Made by a program: the position numbers and the translations under genes. DNA of 64,000 bases from Undaria pinnatifida (lineage: Eukaryota > Sar > Phaeophyceae > Laminariales > Alariaceae). Positions 1 to 9,600 of this stretch are shown piece by piece; within the stretch, counting starts at the first letter, position 1, and the number at the start of each line of letters is the position of its first letter. The notes below the pieces were generated by a model, which saw nothing but the letters and a program-made list of their open reading frames with translations, was not told the DNA's origin and ran no database searches. The stretch is from contig JABAKD010000009.1 of the NCBI GenBank assembly GCA_012845835.1, positions 8,986,330 through 9,050,329 on the forward strand. The letters are read 5' to 3'.

Positions 1-330
1 AGACCAGATCAATGTTCTATATGATCCATATGATCTACTTCGAAGCATTTTATCTATGTGATCTACATGTATGTGTTTCAGAGCAGACATATCCCTGGTC
101 TATACGATCTGCTATGACCTATAAATCATATTCCTGGGTGATCTGAATGACCTAGTACATTTTTTATCGGTAAGGATCTGTACTCGTACACACATCCTGC
201 ACGACATATTATATGGCGACATACATGTGCAGGATGTACATGCTCTAGATCATGATCTCTCCCAAGCGACACAATCCTCTCATTTCGGAGTGTTTCTCGG
301 CTTGCGTTTCTGCTCGGCGTTGTTTTTGTC
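1..330. other. Leading intergenic stretch with short hairpin
   Basis: No gene is recognised. The first 160 bases are rich in recurring GATCTA/ATGATC-type motifs. A short inverted repeat lies at about 192-201 (CATCCTGCAC) and 227-236 (GTGCAGGATG), able to form a 10 bp hairpin with a 25 base loop. Confidence 0.5.
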
Positions 331-341
331 TCCCTTGGCAG

Positions 342-436
342 ATGGCTGACATGGCGTGGAACATCAAGTGTCGAGAGGAGGACATGGAGTTCCGCCGTAG
401 GGAGATTCAGTGGCGAAGGGAAGAGGCAAGCCTTGA
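342..436 (+). CDS. Exon-like charged segment, possibly upstream exon
   Basis: After a pyrimidine-rich tract ending in GGCAG, an open frame starts with ATG and encodes a strongly charged, helix-prone segment (MADMAWNIKCREEDMEF, then an Arg/Glu-rich run). The same frame is cut about 30 codons later by the MITE-like element at 440. It could be an upstream cytosolic exon of the ORAI-like gene that begins to be readable at 1786, since ORAI proteins have a basic or charged segment before helix 1. However, no donor was found whose phase fits that exon directly. It may equally be a remnant of an unrelated gene. Function not assigned. Confidence 0.28.
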
Positions 437-439
437 GTT

Positions 440-737
440 TAGTGGGTACCCCGACTTAAGAGCGCCGAGGATGAGAGCATTCTGGACGCAAGAGAGGTCA
501 AATCGGCATGTCCCGCCTATTCTAAAAGCTATATATTCCCCGCTGCAGATAAGAGCGATGTGTCGTTGAGAGCGCTTTATTCGGGTTTGTCGCTCTACTG
601 TACGCTATATACTTCCCACCTACAGATAAGAGCAGGGTGTCATTGAGAGCTCTTCACCTGTTTAAAAACTGCACCCCGCGAATTACTTGGATTTAGTGTG
701 AGATTAAAGTGGCAGAATTAAAAAGGGGTATCCACTG
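440..737. mobile_element. MITE-like element, TTAAGAGC family, degenerate copy
   Basis: The left end reads AGTGGGTACCCCGACTTAAG and the right end reads GGGGTATCCACTG, matching in inverted orientation the ends of the better copies at 57141-57359 and 58537-58716. The interior contains the family motif CAGATAAGAGC twice. Two further decayed copies of the right half follow at about 756-905 and 906-1112, each ending near GTAAGC/GCACTGTA-like sequence. Confidence 0.6.
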
Positions 738-1592
738 TAGTGTTGGTAGGACTGCGCTGCATATATTCTCATCTGGAGATAAGAGCAATGTGTAAGTTTA
801 ACCCTTCACCCCTTTGGAAATGTAACCCACGAGTTGAGGAACAATCTATTTGGGTTTACTGTGGGATGAACCTTGCAGAATTAAAAAAAGGCGTAACCGC
901 TGTATTGTTGTAGCAACGTTATGCTTTATCTTTCCCCAACTACAATGAAGGGCAGCTGCTGACTACAGAGCTCTTATTTGGGCTTGTCGCGGGGTGCTCT
1001 TGAATCGGAATGCCCCTTTAGAATTTAACCACGCGGCGGTTTTGGGGACAATCTACTTGGATTCAGTGTGAGATTATTACCTTGCAGTGTTAACAAGGGG
1101 CAAGCACTGTATCACAGTGTAAGCAGTGTAAGCCCGTCAACAACGAACAACTCTCTTTGAATTGAGCCTCAGATTCTTATTGTGACGCCACCCTTGAACA
1201 GCGTTTGAGCGTACATAGGCTGGTATATACCTCGTACGATTTAGTGTAGCGCTCGCCGCTGAGCATGATTTCTTGGACCAATTTTCTTACCGTCCGCCCG
1301 AAAAATTTGCGCATCACTTTCTTATTGTTCTTATCGGGCACTTTTGTATTGGCGAGCCTATACTGTAATAATACAAGGTTGCACTCAACGGGCTACCGGT
1401 ACAGCAGTACAGCGTGGAATACCTACGTCGTATTGATAAATAGTAAGAAACAGAAATACTGGCCCAGGCTGCATTTTTGAGTTTGGGAGTGGGGTGCGTT
1501 TTACACTAACTTTGGTTTAAAGGCTCCCGGATTTCTTTTTTTCCTGCCAGTATCAGCCTTTTGCCTTCTTTGCCACCCCGTTTCTTAGCGCT
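738..1592. repeat. Decayed tandem copies of MITE interior, otherwise nothing
   Basis: Two degenerate ~150-200 bp units related to the preceding element share TTGGATTCAGTGTGAGATTA-like and GCAGAATTAAAA-like segments. From about 1115 to 1592 no gene or repeat is recognised. Confidence 0.5.
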
Positions 1593-1740
1593 CCTGGGGG
1601 TACTCGGGTACCTACCCGGGTACCTACCCGAGTACGGCCCAAACAGCCAGGTTTGACACCTGGGGGGTACCCGGGTACCTACCCGGGTACCTACCCGAGT
1701 ACGGCCCAAACAGCCAGGTTTGACACCTGGGTTGGGTTGG
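1593..1740. repeat. 67 bp tandem duplication with GGGTACC palindromes
   Basis: Two near-identical 67 bp units (1593-1659 and 1660-1726) each carry repeated ACCCGGGTACCTACCC motifs and the segment GGCCCAAACAGCCAGG. They are followed by a short TTGGG run and end about 45 bp before the first readable ORAI-like exon. Confidence 0.85.
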
Positions 1741-1785
1741 GTTGGGTCGATTGATATACTGACCTCCTTGGCGCGGCTTACGCAG

Positions 1786-4700
1786 GTGTGGTGGCGAGGC
1801 GTGAACGACCGGAAGCGGGAGGTGGAAGAGAAAGCGAAACAGCTCGAGCAGGTGGCGTCCCTGTCCGCCCTCATCGCCGGTTTCGCCCTGGTTTCCATGG
1901 TGGAGATCAACATTCAAGGTGTTGTGTGTGTTTTTTCGGGCGAGCGCGTAGCCCCTGCAGGACTGCGTGGATGTTTACGGCCCAAACTACTCGGAATTAA
2001 AGTAGGTTCATGGAGCTCGTCACATGAGGAGGTCTGTAGCTCTCACCCAAAATCTGATTTTGTGCAAACTGAAAGTGCAATCCGATGGACAAAACCCTTG
2101 GTCCCGGTATACGAAAACGATCATTTTGCGAAACGAGAAATACTTTTTTCCCCCGGCGATTTTGGGTTAAAGAGCCTCCTCGATCAGAAAAACGGGGCTG
2201 CCACTGTCGTGTTACAGCACCACGCCTCGGCAGGTACGCTAGTATTTACGGTGGGCCATAGTAATCAAGACCCACGATGTAAGCAAAATGTATACATGAC
2301 GCTGTTTTTACTAGCCATATTTGGTCCTGATTACTTGGTTCCCCCGTACAATAGTGTACTTTGATTTGCGTGGTATATGCCTATGGACGTTGACAGCTGT
2401 CCGATAGTCGGGAAAAGGTGACAACCGACAGGCAGATATTCCGCCGACCCTTGCGGAGGGAGCAAGCGTGTCCTGACGCGGAAAGTAAGCGCAGAGAGCA
2501 AGAGCTCATCACGCGATGGGGGGGAAAGCAAAGTGTTGCGTTTTCCCCGCGTCGATATGGCATTGCGCTGCTCTTGCGGCCGGCCGCCGCCCGGCGTGCG
2601 TAAACCCCGTTCCTACCGGTTGATCATGGTACTACCCAGCGTGTGTGTTCTTCGCGTCGAACTGATTTTTTGCACTCATCTATTGATGCATCCAGCACAG
2701 GCAGTGTCCGTGCGGGCTCCTTCTCCTAGAGAGGCGATCTCTCTCTCTCTGTGGTCACAAGCTACGTGACAGAGATAGCACGTTGCTAATACAGCGACAA
2801 GATGGTTTGGTCAATGCTATGCCGACCGCAATTAATACGAGGGCGAAACGTGTGCAAGCCAGCAACACCAGGTTATTTTGCAACGAAAAAATAATAGAAG
2901 AATAAGAAAGAAGAATAAACAAACCAAAAAGTGAGGGAAAAAAACTGACAAGAGAGAGGGAAACAGGAGCGCATGGGGGAGGCACCCACTAACCTACTTC
3001 ATAACACAGGTCATATCACACCCCCACACGTCATATCACACCCCCTGGTGTGATATGGCGTGTGTTATCCAAAACGAGGGGGACACACTACGAAAACGTT
3101 CGACTTGGGGAAAAAAATCGTGGAGATGTGTACGTATGGACGCATCGATCGGCGCTTGCAGTCTCCCCAGGTTGTCGAGACGATCAGCTTGGAGTGTTGG
3201 TCCGAGGGGGGGTGTTGTCTTGACATGTTGCACGTGCTTTAAAGTCACGTAAGCGTGTGAGCTTGTGGGTAGTGGCATACTACTACTACTATCCTTCGTA
3301 TAAGCGCAAAAAAAGCTATTTTGTGGGTACTGTACTTAGTTGTATATCACCAACAAAATCGAGTGGGTATTGGTGTATAACGAACCAAAGCGAGTGGGTA
3401 GTGGCACATAACCAACGCTTATTTTTGTCCTTCCTGAACATCCTCCCTCCTCTCCCCCCCCCCCCCGCCTCCTTGTGCGGCGAAGATGACGTGAACGTTC
3501 TTGATGTTTGATGTTTTCATAACCAACATTCCTTTTTCCCCTCGCCGAACGCCCCCCCCCCCATTTTCTAACCAACACTCATTTTCCCCTCGCCAAACGC
3601 CCCCCCCCCCCCCTCCCCCCATTCCCTGGCCTCCTTGTGAGGAAATATGACGTGAACACGGTGCTCTTTGATATATTTCATAACCAGCACTCCTTTTTTT
3701 GCTTCGCCGAATGCCCCCCCCCCCCTGTGTATCCAACACTCTTCCCCCCCCCCCCTCCCCCCCCCCCCCCAACGGCCTCCTTGTGCGGCGAAGATGACGT
3801 GAACGCAGTGCTCTTGATATTTTTCGGGTCGACGGCAGCATCAGTGGTGAGTGAGGGTCGATTTGATACAATCCTTGAAAAATAAAACGAATAAATACAC
3901 TTCAGCTGTGAGGTCAAGAAATTCGTCGAGACTCACTTTTGTGCCACCTGCGTATGATGTTTCGATCGCGCGTTGGTACGGGGAGGTAGGTGTGCACTAG
4001 CTTATGCTCATAGAAATCATTAACAAGAATAAAAAGTGTGCATGCCCCAATAAAGGACATAGTGCCGCTCTGTCCGGAAATGCGGAGATGTAAGGACCGT
4101 TTGTAGGCTAAACTGTGAACTCGTTTGGGCTGAACCAAGGCTACGTACGATAGGGGGGTCATGTTTGGGACCTTTTTTTTTTGCAATGGCTCTGGGTCTC
4201 TCGCGCGAGCGACCCCCGTCTTCCTTTGGCGATCTTAACCCTTCGTGTGTGTGTGTGTTTTTCAACTTTTGTGATGTGAATCCGCAATGGAAAGAGTAAG
4301 CTACGCTGCGTCAAAGAAATCGCGTAAAGTGATTTTGGCCCGTGAGGTAGAGAGTCACTCGTGCGAGTGGCTCTAACTGGCTCTAACTGGCTCTATAACC
4401 CAGTACTGCTGTAGTAAAAGCGGGGGTATGTATATCATAACATCCCCCCCTACCGCACCCTTGGTCGCTGGTCGGTGTTGCTTTCCCGATTACCGTAATC
4501 ATGCGAAGGTTGGCACCGGGGTGCGATCGATATTTAAATGTTTCTACGTTGTGTTTTTTATCGCACCCCGGTGTTGTCTCTCCGATGGGTGCCAACCTTC
4601 CGATGGGGGTGCGGAAATACAATTAAATCATGCCGTTCTTCAATTTTGGCGCACCCCCGGTGCGATCTCTCCGATGGGTGCGCTGCTGAATCGAAATACA

Positions 4701-7700
4701 CCGCGCCGTACTGGGGCAACGGTGCTGCGTACATGCACCCCGGATACAAATTAAACGACTCAAAGCTACCTAAAACGACTTGACCGAAGCTGCGTTGGTA
4801 AAGTACGTTTGAGAGGAGTGGCGCACTGGTGATATATCATCGGAGTATGAAATAATGAGAGCATTACCTACCACAGACCCGCTGCGGTGGCCCTCAATTT
4901 CTATTCATGTCGGAGAGATCGCACCCGGGTGCGATCTCTCCGATGGGGGTGCGAAAACACGATTAAATGTTTCTACGTTGTGTTTTTTATCGCACCCCGG
5001 TGCTATCTCTCCGATGGGTGCCAACCTTCCGATGGGTGCCAGCCTTCGCATGATTACGGTACTTGTGGGGGCGGTGGCTAATCGTCTTTTTTTATTATTT
5101 TCAAGTTCTTTTTGCTTTATACCTATGTTTATCTCGTAGGAACGAACGCCTGCCCCCCCCCCCCCCCCGCCCCCCCGTGTTTTCAACTTTGCAACACCCT
5201 CCAGGATTTCCAGCCAACCATATCCCGCAGGGGAACCTTGTAGTTCGTACTGTATTACTGTAGTACCCGAATGGCCCGTGCTGTTGCAAGGCTTAGTTTG
5301 GGTAGGTACAACACTATCTAGGGGTCCTCCAATAAGGCAGTGCGGTGTCAGCGCAAAATTACCGCCTTCTTGGGGGAAGCCGCCTGATTCATTGCAGGTA
5401 ATGAGTGCAATTCCCCCCCTTATATCGGGATACCGCCTTAGTCAAACCTCCTTATCGGGGGACTCCTGTTTGTACAGTATGCGCTTGCTGTATGGCGTGT
5501 TGTATGTAACCACGCGGCGTGCCCCTGCGAAGTAGGTGAGGAAAATACAGTATGTAATGCGCTGAGCCGCACTTGTCGCAGGCTCTCGAACATACACCCT
5601 CACAGAAGAAGCGCAGTACCTGTCGTCAAAGGCTCCACACGCATAAACCACACAGGGGTGAGCCGTACCCGTCGTCACGCTCCACCCTCTAACATATACG
5701 GACAGTATCTTGTCATCAAAGCCCGGGTCGTATCTTTGTTATGATCACGACTGCCTCTAGGGGGAGGCAGTTCCATACTCCGGGGCATACACCGATACTA
5801 CGGTGCATGATACGATACGATATGTTTGATCCGATGTGCTATTAATGCTATGTGACTACCGATACACCAGGTTTACAATACTAGGCTAGACCGATGCGCG
5901 AAACAAACCAAACCAAAACCAAACCGAAGCGAACCGAATCAAACCAAACCAAATCGAACCGAATCGAACCAAACCAAACCAAACCGAACCGAATCGAACC
6001 GAGCCGAACCGAAACGAAACGAAACGAAACGAAACGAAACGAAACGAAACGAAACGAAACGAAACGAAACGAAACGAAACGAAACGAAACGAAACGAAAC
6101 GAAACGAAACGAAACGAAACGAAACGAAACGAAACGAAACGAAACGAAACGAAACGAAACGAAACGAAATGAAACGAAACGAACCGAAACGAAACGAACC
6201 AAACCAAACCGAAACGAACCGAACCGAACCCAGCCAAACCAAACCAAACAAAACCAAACCACACCAAACTAAACCGAACCCAACCGAACCCAATCGAACC
6301 CAACCGAACCCAACCGAACCCAATCGAACCCAACCGAACCCAACCGAACCCAACCGAACCCAACCGAACCCAACCGAACCCAACCGAACCGAACCGAACC
6401 GAACCGAACCGAACCGAACCGAACCGAACCGAACCGAACCGAACCGAACCAAACCGAACCAAACCGAACCAAACCGAACCGAACCGAACCAAACCGAACC
6501 AAACCTAACAAAACAAAACAAAACAAAACAAAACAAAACAAAACAAAACAAAACAAAACAAAACAAAACAAAACAAAACAAAACAAAACAAAACAAAACA
6601 AAACAGAACCGAACCGAACCGAAACAAAACAAAACAAAACAAAACAAAACAAAACAAAACAAAACAAAACAAAACAAAACAAAACAAAACAAAACAAAAC
6701 AAAACAAAACAAAACAAAACAAAACAAAACAAAACAAAACAAAACAAAACAAAACAAAACAAAACAAAACAAACAAAACATAACAAAACAAAACAAAACG
6801 AAACAAACTAAACCAAACCGAACCAAACCAAACCAAACCAAACCAAACCAAACTGATACCGATGCAATACCGATATACGATCCTGCGCGCGGATTTACAA
6901 AAACGAAGGTAGGGCTGATGCTGCTGGCGATGTTGAGCTCGACTTTCATGTTGGTGGCCATCATGAAGTACGATGTCAAAGCGAAGGACCGCAACTACCC
7001 GTCGTTCCAACGCTTCTGGGCGAGCAGGTGGGACCGGTTGCCGCAGGAGTTGCTTCGGAGCGACCGGGATGGGGGTGGGGGGGGGTAGATGGGGAGATGG
7101 GGGAGGGAGAAGGGGGGCGGAGAGATGGGAGATGGGAGGGGGAGGGGGGGGGGGGGGGGGGGGGGGGGTAGGGCGGTGGGAGGGGGGAGAGGAGAGGAAG
7201 GGAGTGGGGGGGGGGGGGGGAGGGGTAGACATGCGACGAATGGGTGGAGGAAGCACGTACTACTTTGCGAGCGTCGTTTTGCGACAGCGCAGTGGTCGCT
7301 TGAAATTTCATGACGCCCGAACGGCGCTCGTTTTTCCTACAACGACAAACGTTAAGCACTTCTTGACACTGATGTCATACCGGTCGTATGCTGCGTTGTT
7401 GTGCGTGGATTTGCGTTTGTGTAGGTGTTTTTGTGTTTGATTCTTTGCGATTGGAGAATGCGCCTGCTACAGAGGACGCACAAAGTGTACCCGCCACCTC
7501 GATGGTGCTGCCTGATCACCGTGTGCGGGCAGCCACCCACCCACCCACCTTACGATTGACTTGATTTGACTTGGCTAGACTTGGCTTGGCTTGGTTGTTT
7601 GCCTGACTTTGGTTGGCTTGGCGTGGCTTGACTGCTGGCTTGGCTTGAGTTGGTTGTTGGCTCGCCTTGCCTTGCCTTGTCTTGCCTTGCCTTGTCTTGC

Positions 7701-9006
7701 CTTGCTTGCCTTGCCTTGCCTTGCCTTGCCTTGCCTTGCCTTGCCTTGCCTTGCCTTGCCTTGCCTTGCCTTGCCTTGCCTTGCCTTGCCTTGCCTTGCC
7801 TTGCCTTGCCTTGCCTTGCCTTGCCTTGCCTTGCCTTGCCTTGCCTTGCCTTGCCTTGCCTTGCCTTGCCTTGCCTTGCCTTGCCTTGCCTTGCCTTGCC
7901 TTGCCTTGCCTTGCCTTGCCTTGCCTTGCCTTGCCTTGCCTTGCCTTGCCTTGCCTTGCCTTGCCTTGCGTTGCCTTGCCTTGCCTTGCCTTGCCTTGCC
8001 TTGCCTTGCCTTGCCTTGCCTTGCCTTGCCTTGCCTTGCCTTGCCTTGCCTTGCCTTGCCTTGCCTTACCTTGCCTTGCCTTGCCTTGCCTTGTTTTGCC
8101 TTGGCTTGGCGTGTCGCGACGTGTCGCGGCGTTTGTCTGTGTGCTGTCTCTCGATCCGATGTCTATGGCGCGTTCGTTTTTTGTACTCTAGTATTGATAG
8201 AATCCCGCGCTGCCGCTTGTTCGGTACATCGGCTCTGCCCCCCCTCCCCCCTGCCAGGTGTGAGAGCGATTGGCGGTTTAGTTTCAGGGCTTTCAACATC
8301 GGTGAGATTCAAGAATCAAACAAACAAACAAACAAACAAACAAACAAATTGAATCCCCACGGAGAGAGTAAGGGTTAAGTACTGCATGGCAATACACCAC
8401 GTTCTACTCGACCACTTTTTATCCTGCCCAAGCTTGAATTTCTCGGTTTGGCTCCGACTGTGTAAAGCCGCTTTTGCTAGCCTTGTTTTTCATGATTCCC
8501 GTGACAGCTCCGCTGTGATTTACTCTTAAACCTCCTTAGTAGTTGACGAATGCCTGCAACTTAAAACCAATTCCAGCGACACCCCTGTTCATTGGACACC
8601 TCATTTTATGTCTAAAAGGCATGTAACGTGTGAAACAGGGCACAGTTCCTACCTTGTTGCTTTTGCTCTTTTACGGTTCACCTGAAAAAGTCCGGTGTGA
8701 TCGACACCTATCTGCATTCTGGAAATAAAAACAGGAATCCCACTTTTCATGGGCGTCCTGGCGGAGGTGGGGTGGATAAGTCTGTACGACGGCTCAACAG
8801 AGCGATTTGTTGCTGCTGCAGCGATATCCGTGATCGCCATCGTTTGCGGGCTGATCTTCTACGCCTACACCTATCGAAAGTGGGGGCCGTTCCTGTCCAA
8901 CCTCAAGCTCGATCTGCATATCATTCAGGAGGAATCGAGTCACGGGAAAATGCAAGATGGTTTCGGGGGAAGCAGGGATGAGGAGGGTGAGGATGACCGG
9001 GTATAG
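1786..9006 (+). CDS. ORAI-like calcium release-activated channel (5' incomplete)
   Basis: Three exons join in phase: 1786-1918, 6913-7074 and 8735-9006 (stop), giving 188 residues. Exon 1 encodes a charged helix, then SALIAGFALVSMVEI. This matches ORAI transmembrane helix 1, with the hinge Gly, the Phe and Val of the pore and the selectivity-filter Glu (Glu106 in human ORAI1); the residue at the human Arg91 position is Ser. Exon 2 encodes helix 2 and a polar loop. Exon 3 encodes helix 3 with the conserved LAEV (Glu190 equivalent), helix 4 (AAAAISVIAIVCGLIF) and an acidic tail. ORAI subunits form plasma-membrane calcium channels opened by ER store sensors. The phase-1 join of exons 1 and 2 is clean. 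The exon 2 donor (GGGG|GTGGGG) is uncertain; CAG|GTGGGA at 7027 is an alternative. The start exon was not found. Confidence 0.75.
3440..3830. repeat. Tandem repeat with poly-C tracts
   Basis: Three degenerate ~160 bp units share GGCCTCCTTGTGCGGCGAAG followed by ATGACGTGAACG, then a stretch ending in CATAACCAACACTC, and C-runs of 9-18 bases. Poly-C length differs between units, as expected for slippage. Confidence 0.8.
3880..3980 (-). repeat. Dispersed repeat (CTTGCAAAGATGAG family), diverged copy
   Basis: Reads on the + strand as CACTTCAGCTGTGAGGTC, a diverged middle and GATCGCGCG. This is the reverse complement of the family seen best at 36066-36165. Confidence 0.55.
4430..5075. repeat. Inverted-repeat cluster, GGTGCGATCTCTCCGATGGG
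   Basis: At least six copies of a 20-40 bp motif around GCACCCCGGTGCGATCTC and TCTCCGATGGGTGCCAACC occur in both orientations. The cluster begins near GTAATCATGCGAAGGTTGGC (about 4495) and ends with its inverse, GCCTTCGCATGATTAC (about 5041), so the whole block is bounded by inverted ends. TTTAAATGTTTCTACGTTG recurs at about 4533 and 4963. Confidence 0.75.
5890..6852. repeat. Composite pentanucleotide microsatellite ladder
   Basis: Nearly 1 kb of pentamers of the form AA[A/C]C[A/C/G]: mixed AACCA/AACCG, then pure (GAAAC)n at about 6011-6182, then AACCC/AACCG (6268-6500), pure (AAAAC)n (6506-6810 with one AACCG interruption) and a final AACCA run. It lies in the ORAI-like intron and ends about 60 bp before exon 2. 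The long open frames it contains on both strands are artefacts of its stop-free composition. Confidence 0.95.
7075..8734 (+). other. Second readable intron of ORAI-like gene
   Basis: Contains a G-rich tract with runs up to 20 G (7071-7230), a TTGCC array and a short (CAAA)n run (8317-8347). It ends in AAACAG before exon 3. No coding exon was recognised inside, although the loop between helices 2 and 3 could include one. Confidence 0.5.
7658..8105. repeat. (TTGCC)n pentanucleotide array
   Basis: About 90 almost perfect copies of the pentamer CCTTG, with only isolated substitutions (for example at about 7969 and 8067). High homogeneity suggests recent expansion. Confidence 0.97.
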
Positions 9007-9600
9007 CGGTGATTTTTTTCATACAGCGGTGACGGTTGTATGCAGCAGTGGTGGTTATAGCGATGGCGGTTATAGCGGTGGCGATTGTATCGATGGAAGT
9101 TTTAGCGGTGGCGGTTATAGCGGTGGTGGTTGTGGAGGTGACGTTTTCGGCGGTGATGGTTACCGCGGTGGCGGTTATAGAGGTGGCTGTTACAGCAGCG
9201 GTGGCAAGTTAATGGTGGCGGCTACAGTGGTGATATGGCGGTGATTTACAGGGGTGGCAGGTTACGGCGGCGGTGGGTTTAGTGGTGGCGATTCTGGGCG
9301 TGGCGGTTACAGCGATGGCGGCTACAGAAGTGACGGTTCAGAGTTGGCGGTTACGGCGGTGGCGGTAGCAGCAATGGTTGCGATTTTACTGGTAGCGGTT
9401 ACAGTGACGGTGTGGTGGCCATTGCAACGGTAGCGGATTCAACGGTGGCGGTTACGGCTGTATGGTTACGGAGGTGGCGGCTACGGTTGTGGCGATCACA
9501 GCGGTGGCAGCTACAGCGGTGGCGGTTACAGCGGTGACGGTTGCAGTGGTGGTGATTGCAGCAGTGGCGGTCGCGGTGGCCGCTATTCGAGGCGCCGCCA
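9007..9600. repeat. GGC-rich minisatellite (GCGGTTAYAGCGGTGGC)
   Basis: Directly downstream of the ORAI-like stop lie about 590 bases of imperfect 9-18 bp repeats such as GGCGGTTATAGCGGTGGC. In one frame they would read Gly/Tyr/Ser-rich, but frames are broken repeatedly, so it is treated as non-coding. Confidence 0.85.

Larger units (their letters stand above)
1919..6912 (+). other. Large intron of ORAI-like gene, repeat-filled
   Basis: The 5 kb between exon 1 and exon 2 holds no other recognised gene. It contains a 160 bp-unit poly-C repeat (3440-3830), a dispersed-repeat copy (3880-3975), an inverted-repeat cluster (4430-5075) and the pentanucleotide ladder (5890-6850). The donor is CAAG|GTGTTG and the acceptor GAAGGTAG|GGCTG. 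Confidence 0.6.

Noticed and set aside
5881..6994. Long open frames of 90-456 codons on both strands with FRFVS or KRNET repeats
   Set aside because: They exist only because the AAACG/AACCG/AAACA pentamers contain no stop in most frames; all frames shift between repeat types and no protein feature flanks them.
7591..8378. Leu/Pro/Cys/Ala repeat ORFs up to 253 codons
   Set aside because: Direct translation of the TTGCC array in three frames; no start context, domain or exon border.
8957..9244. Gly/Tyr/Ser-rich ORF resembling a glycine-rich cell-wall protein
   Set aside because: The GGCGGTTATAGC minisatellite changes frame repeatedly and lacks a leader or conserved borders.
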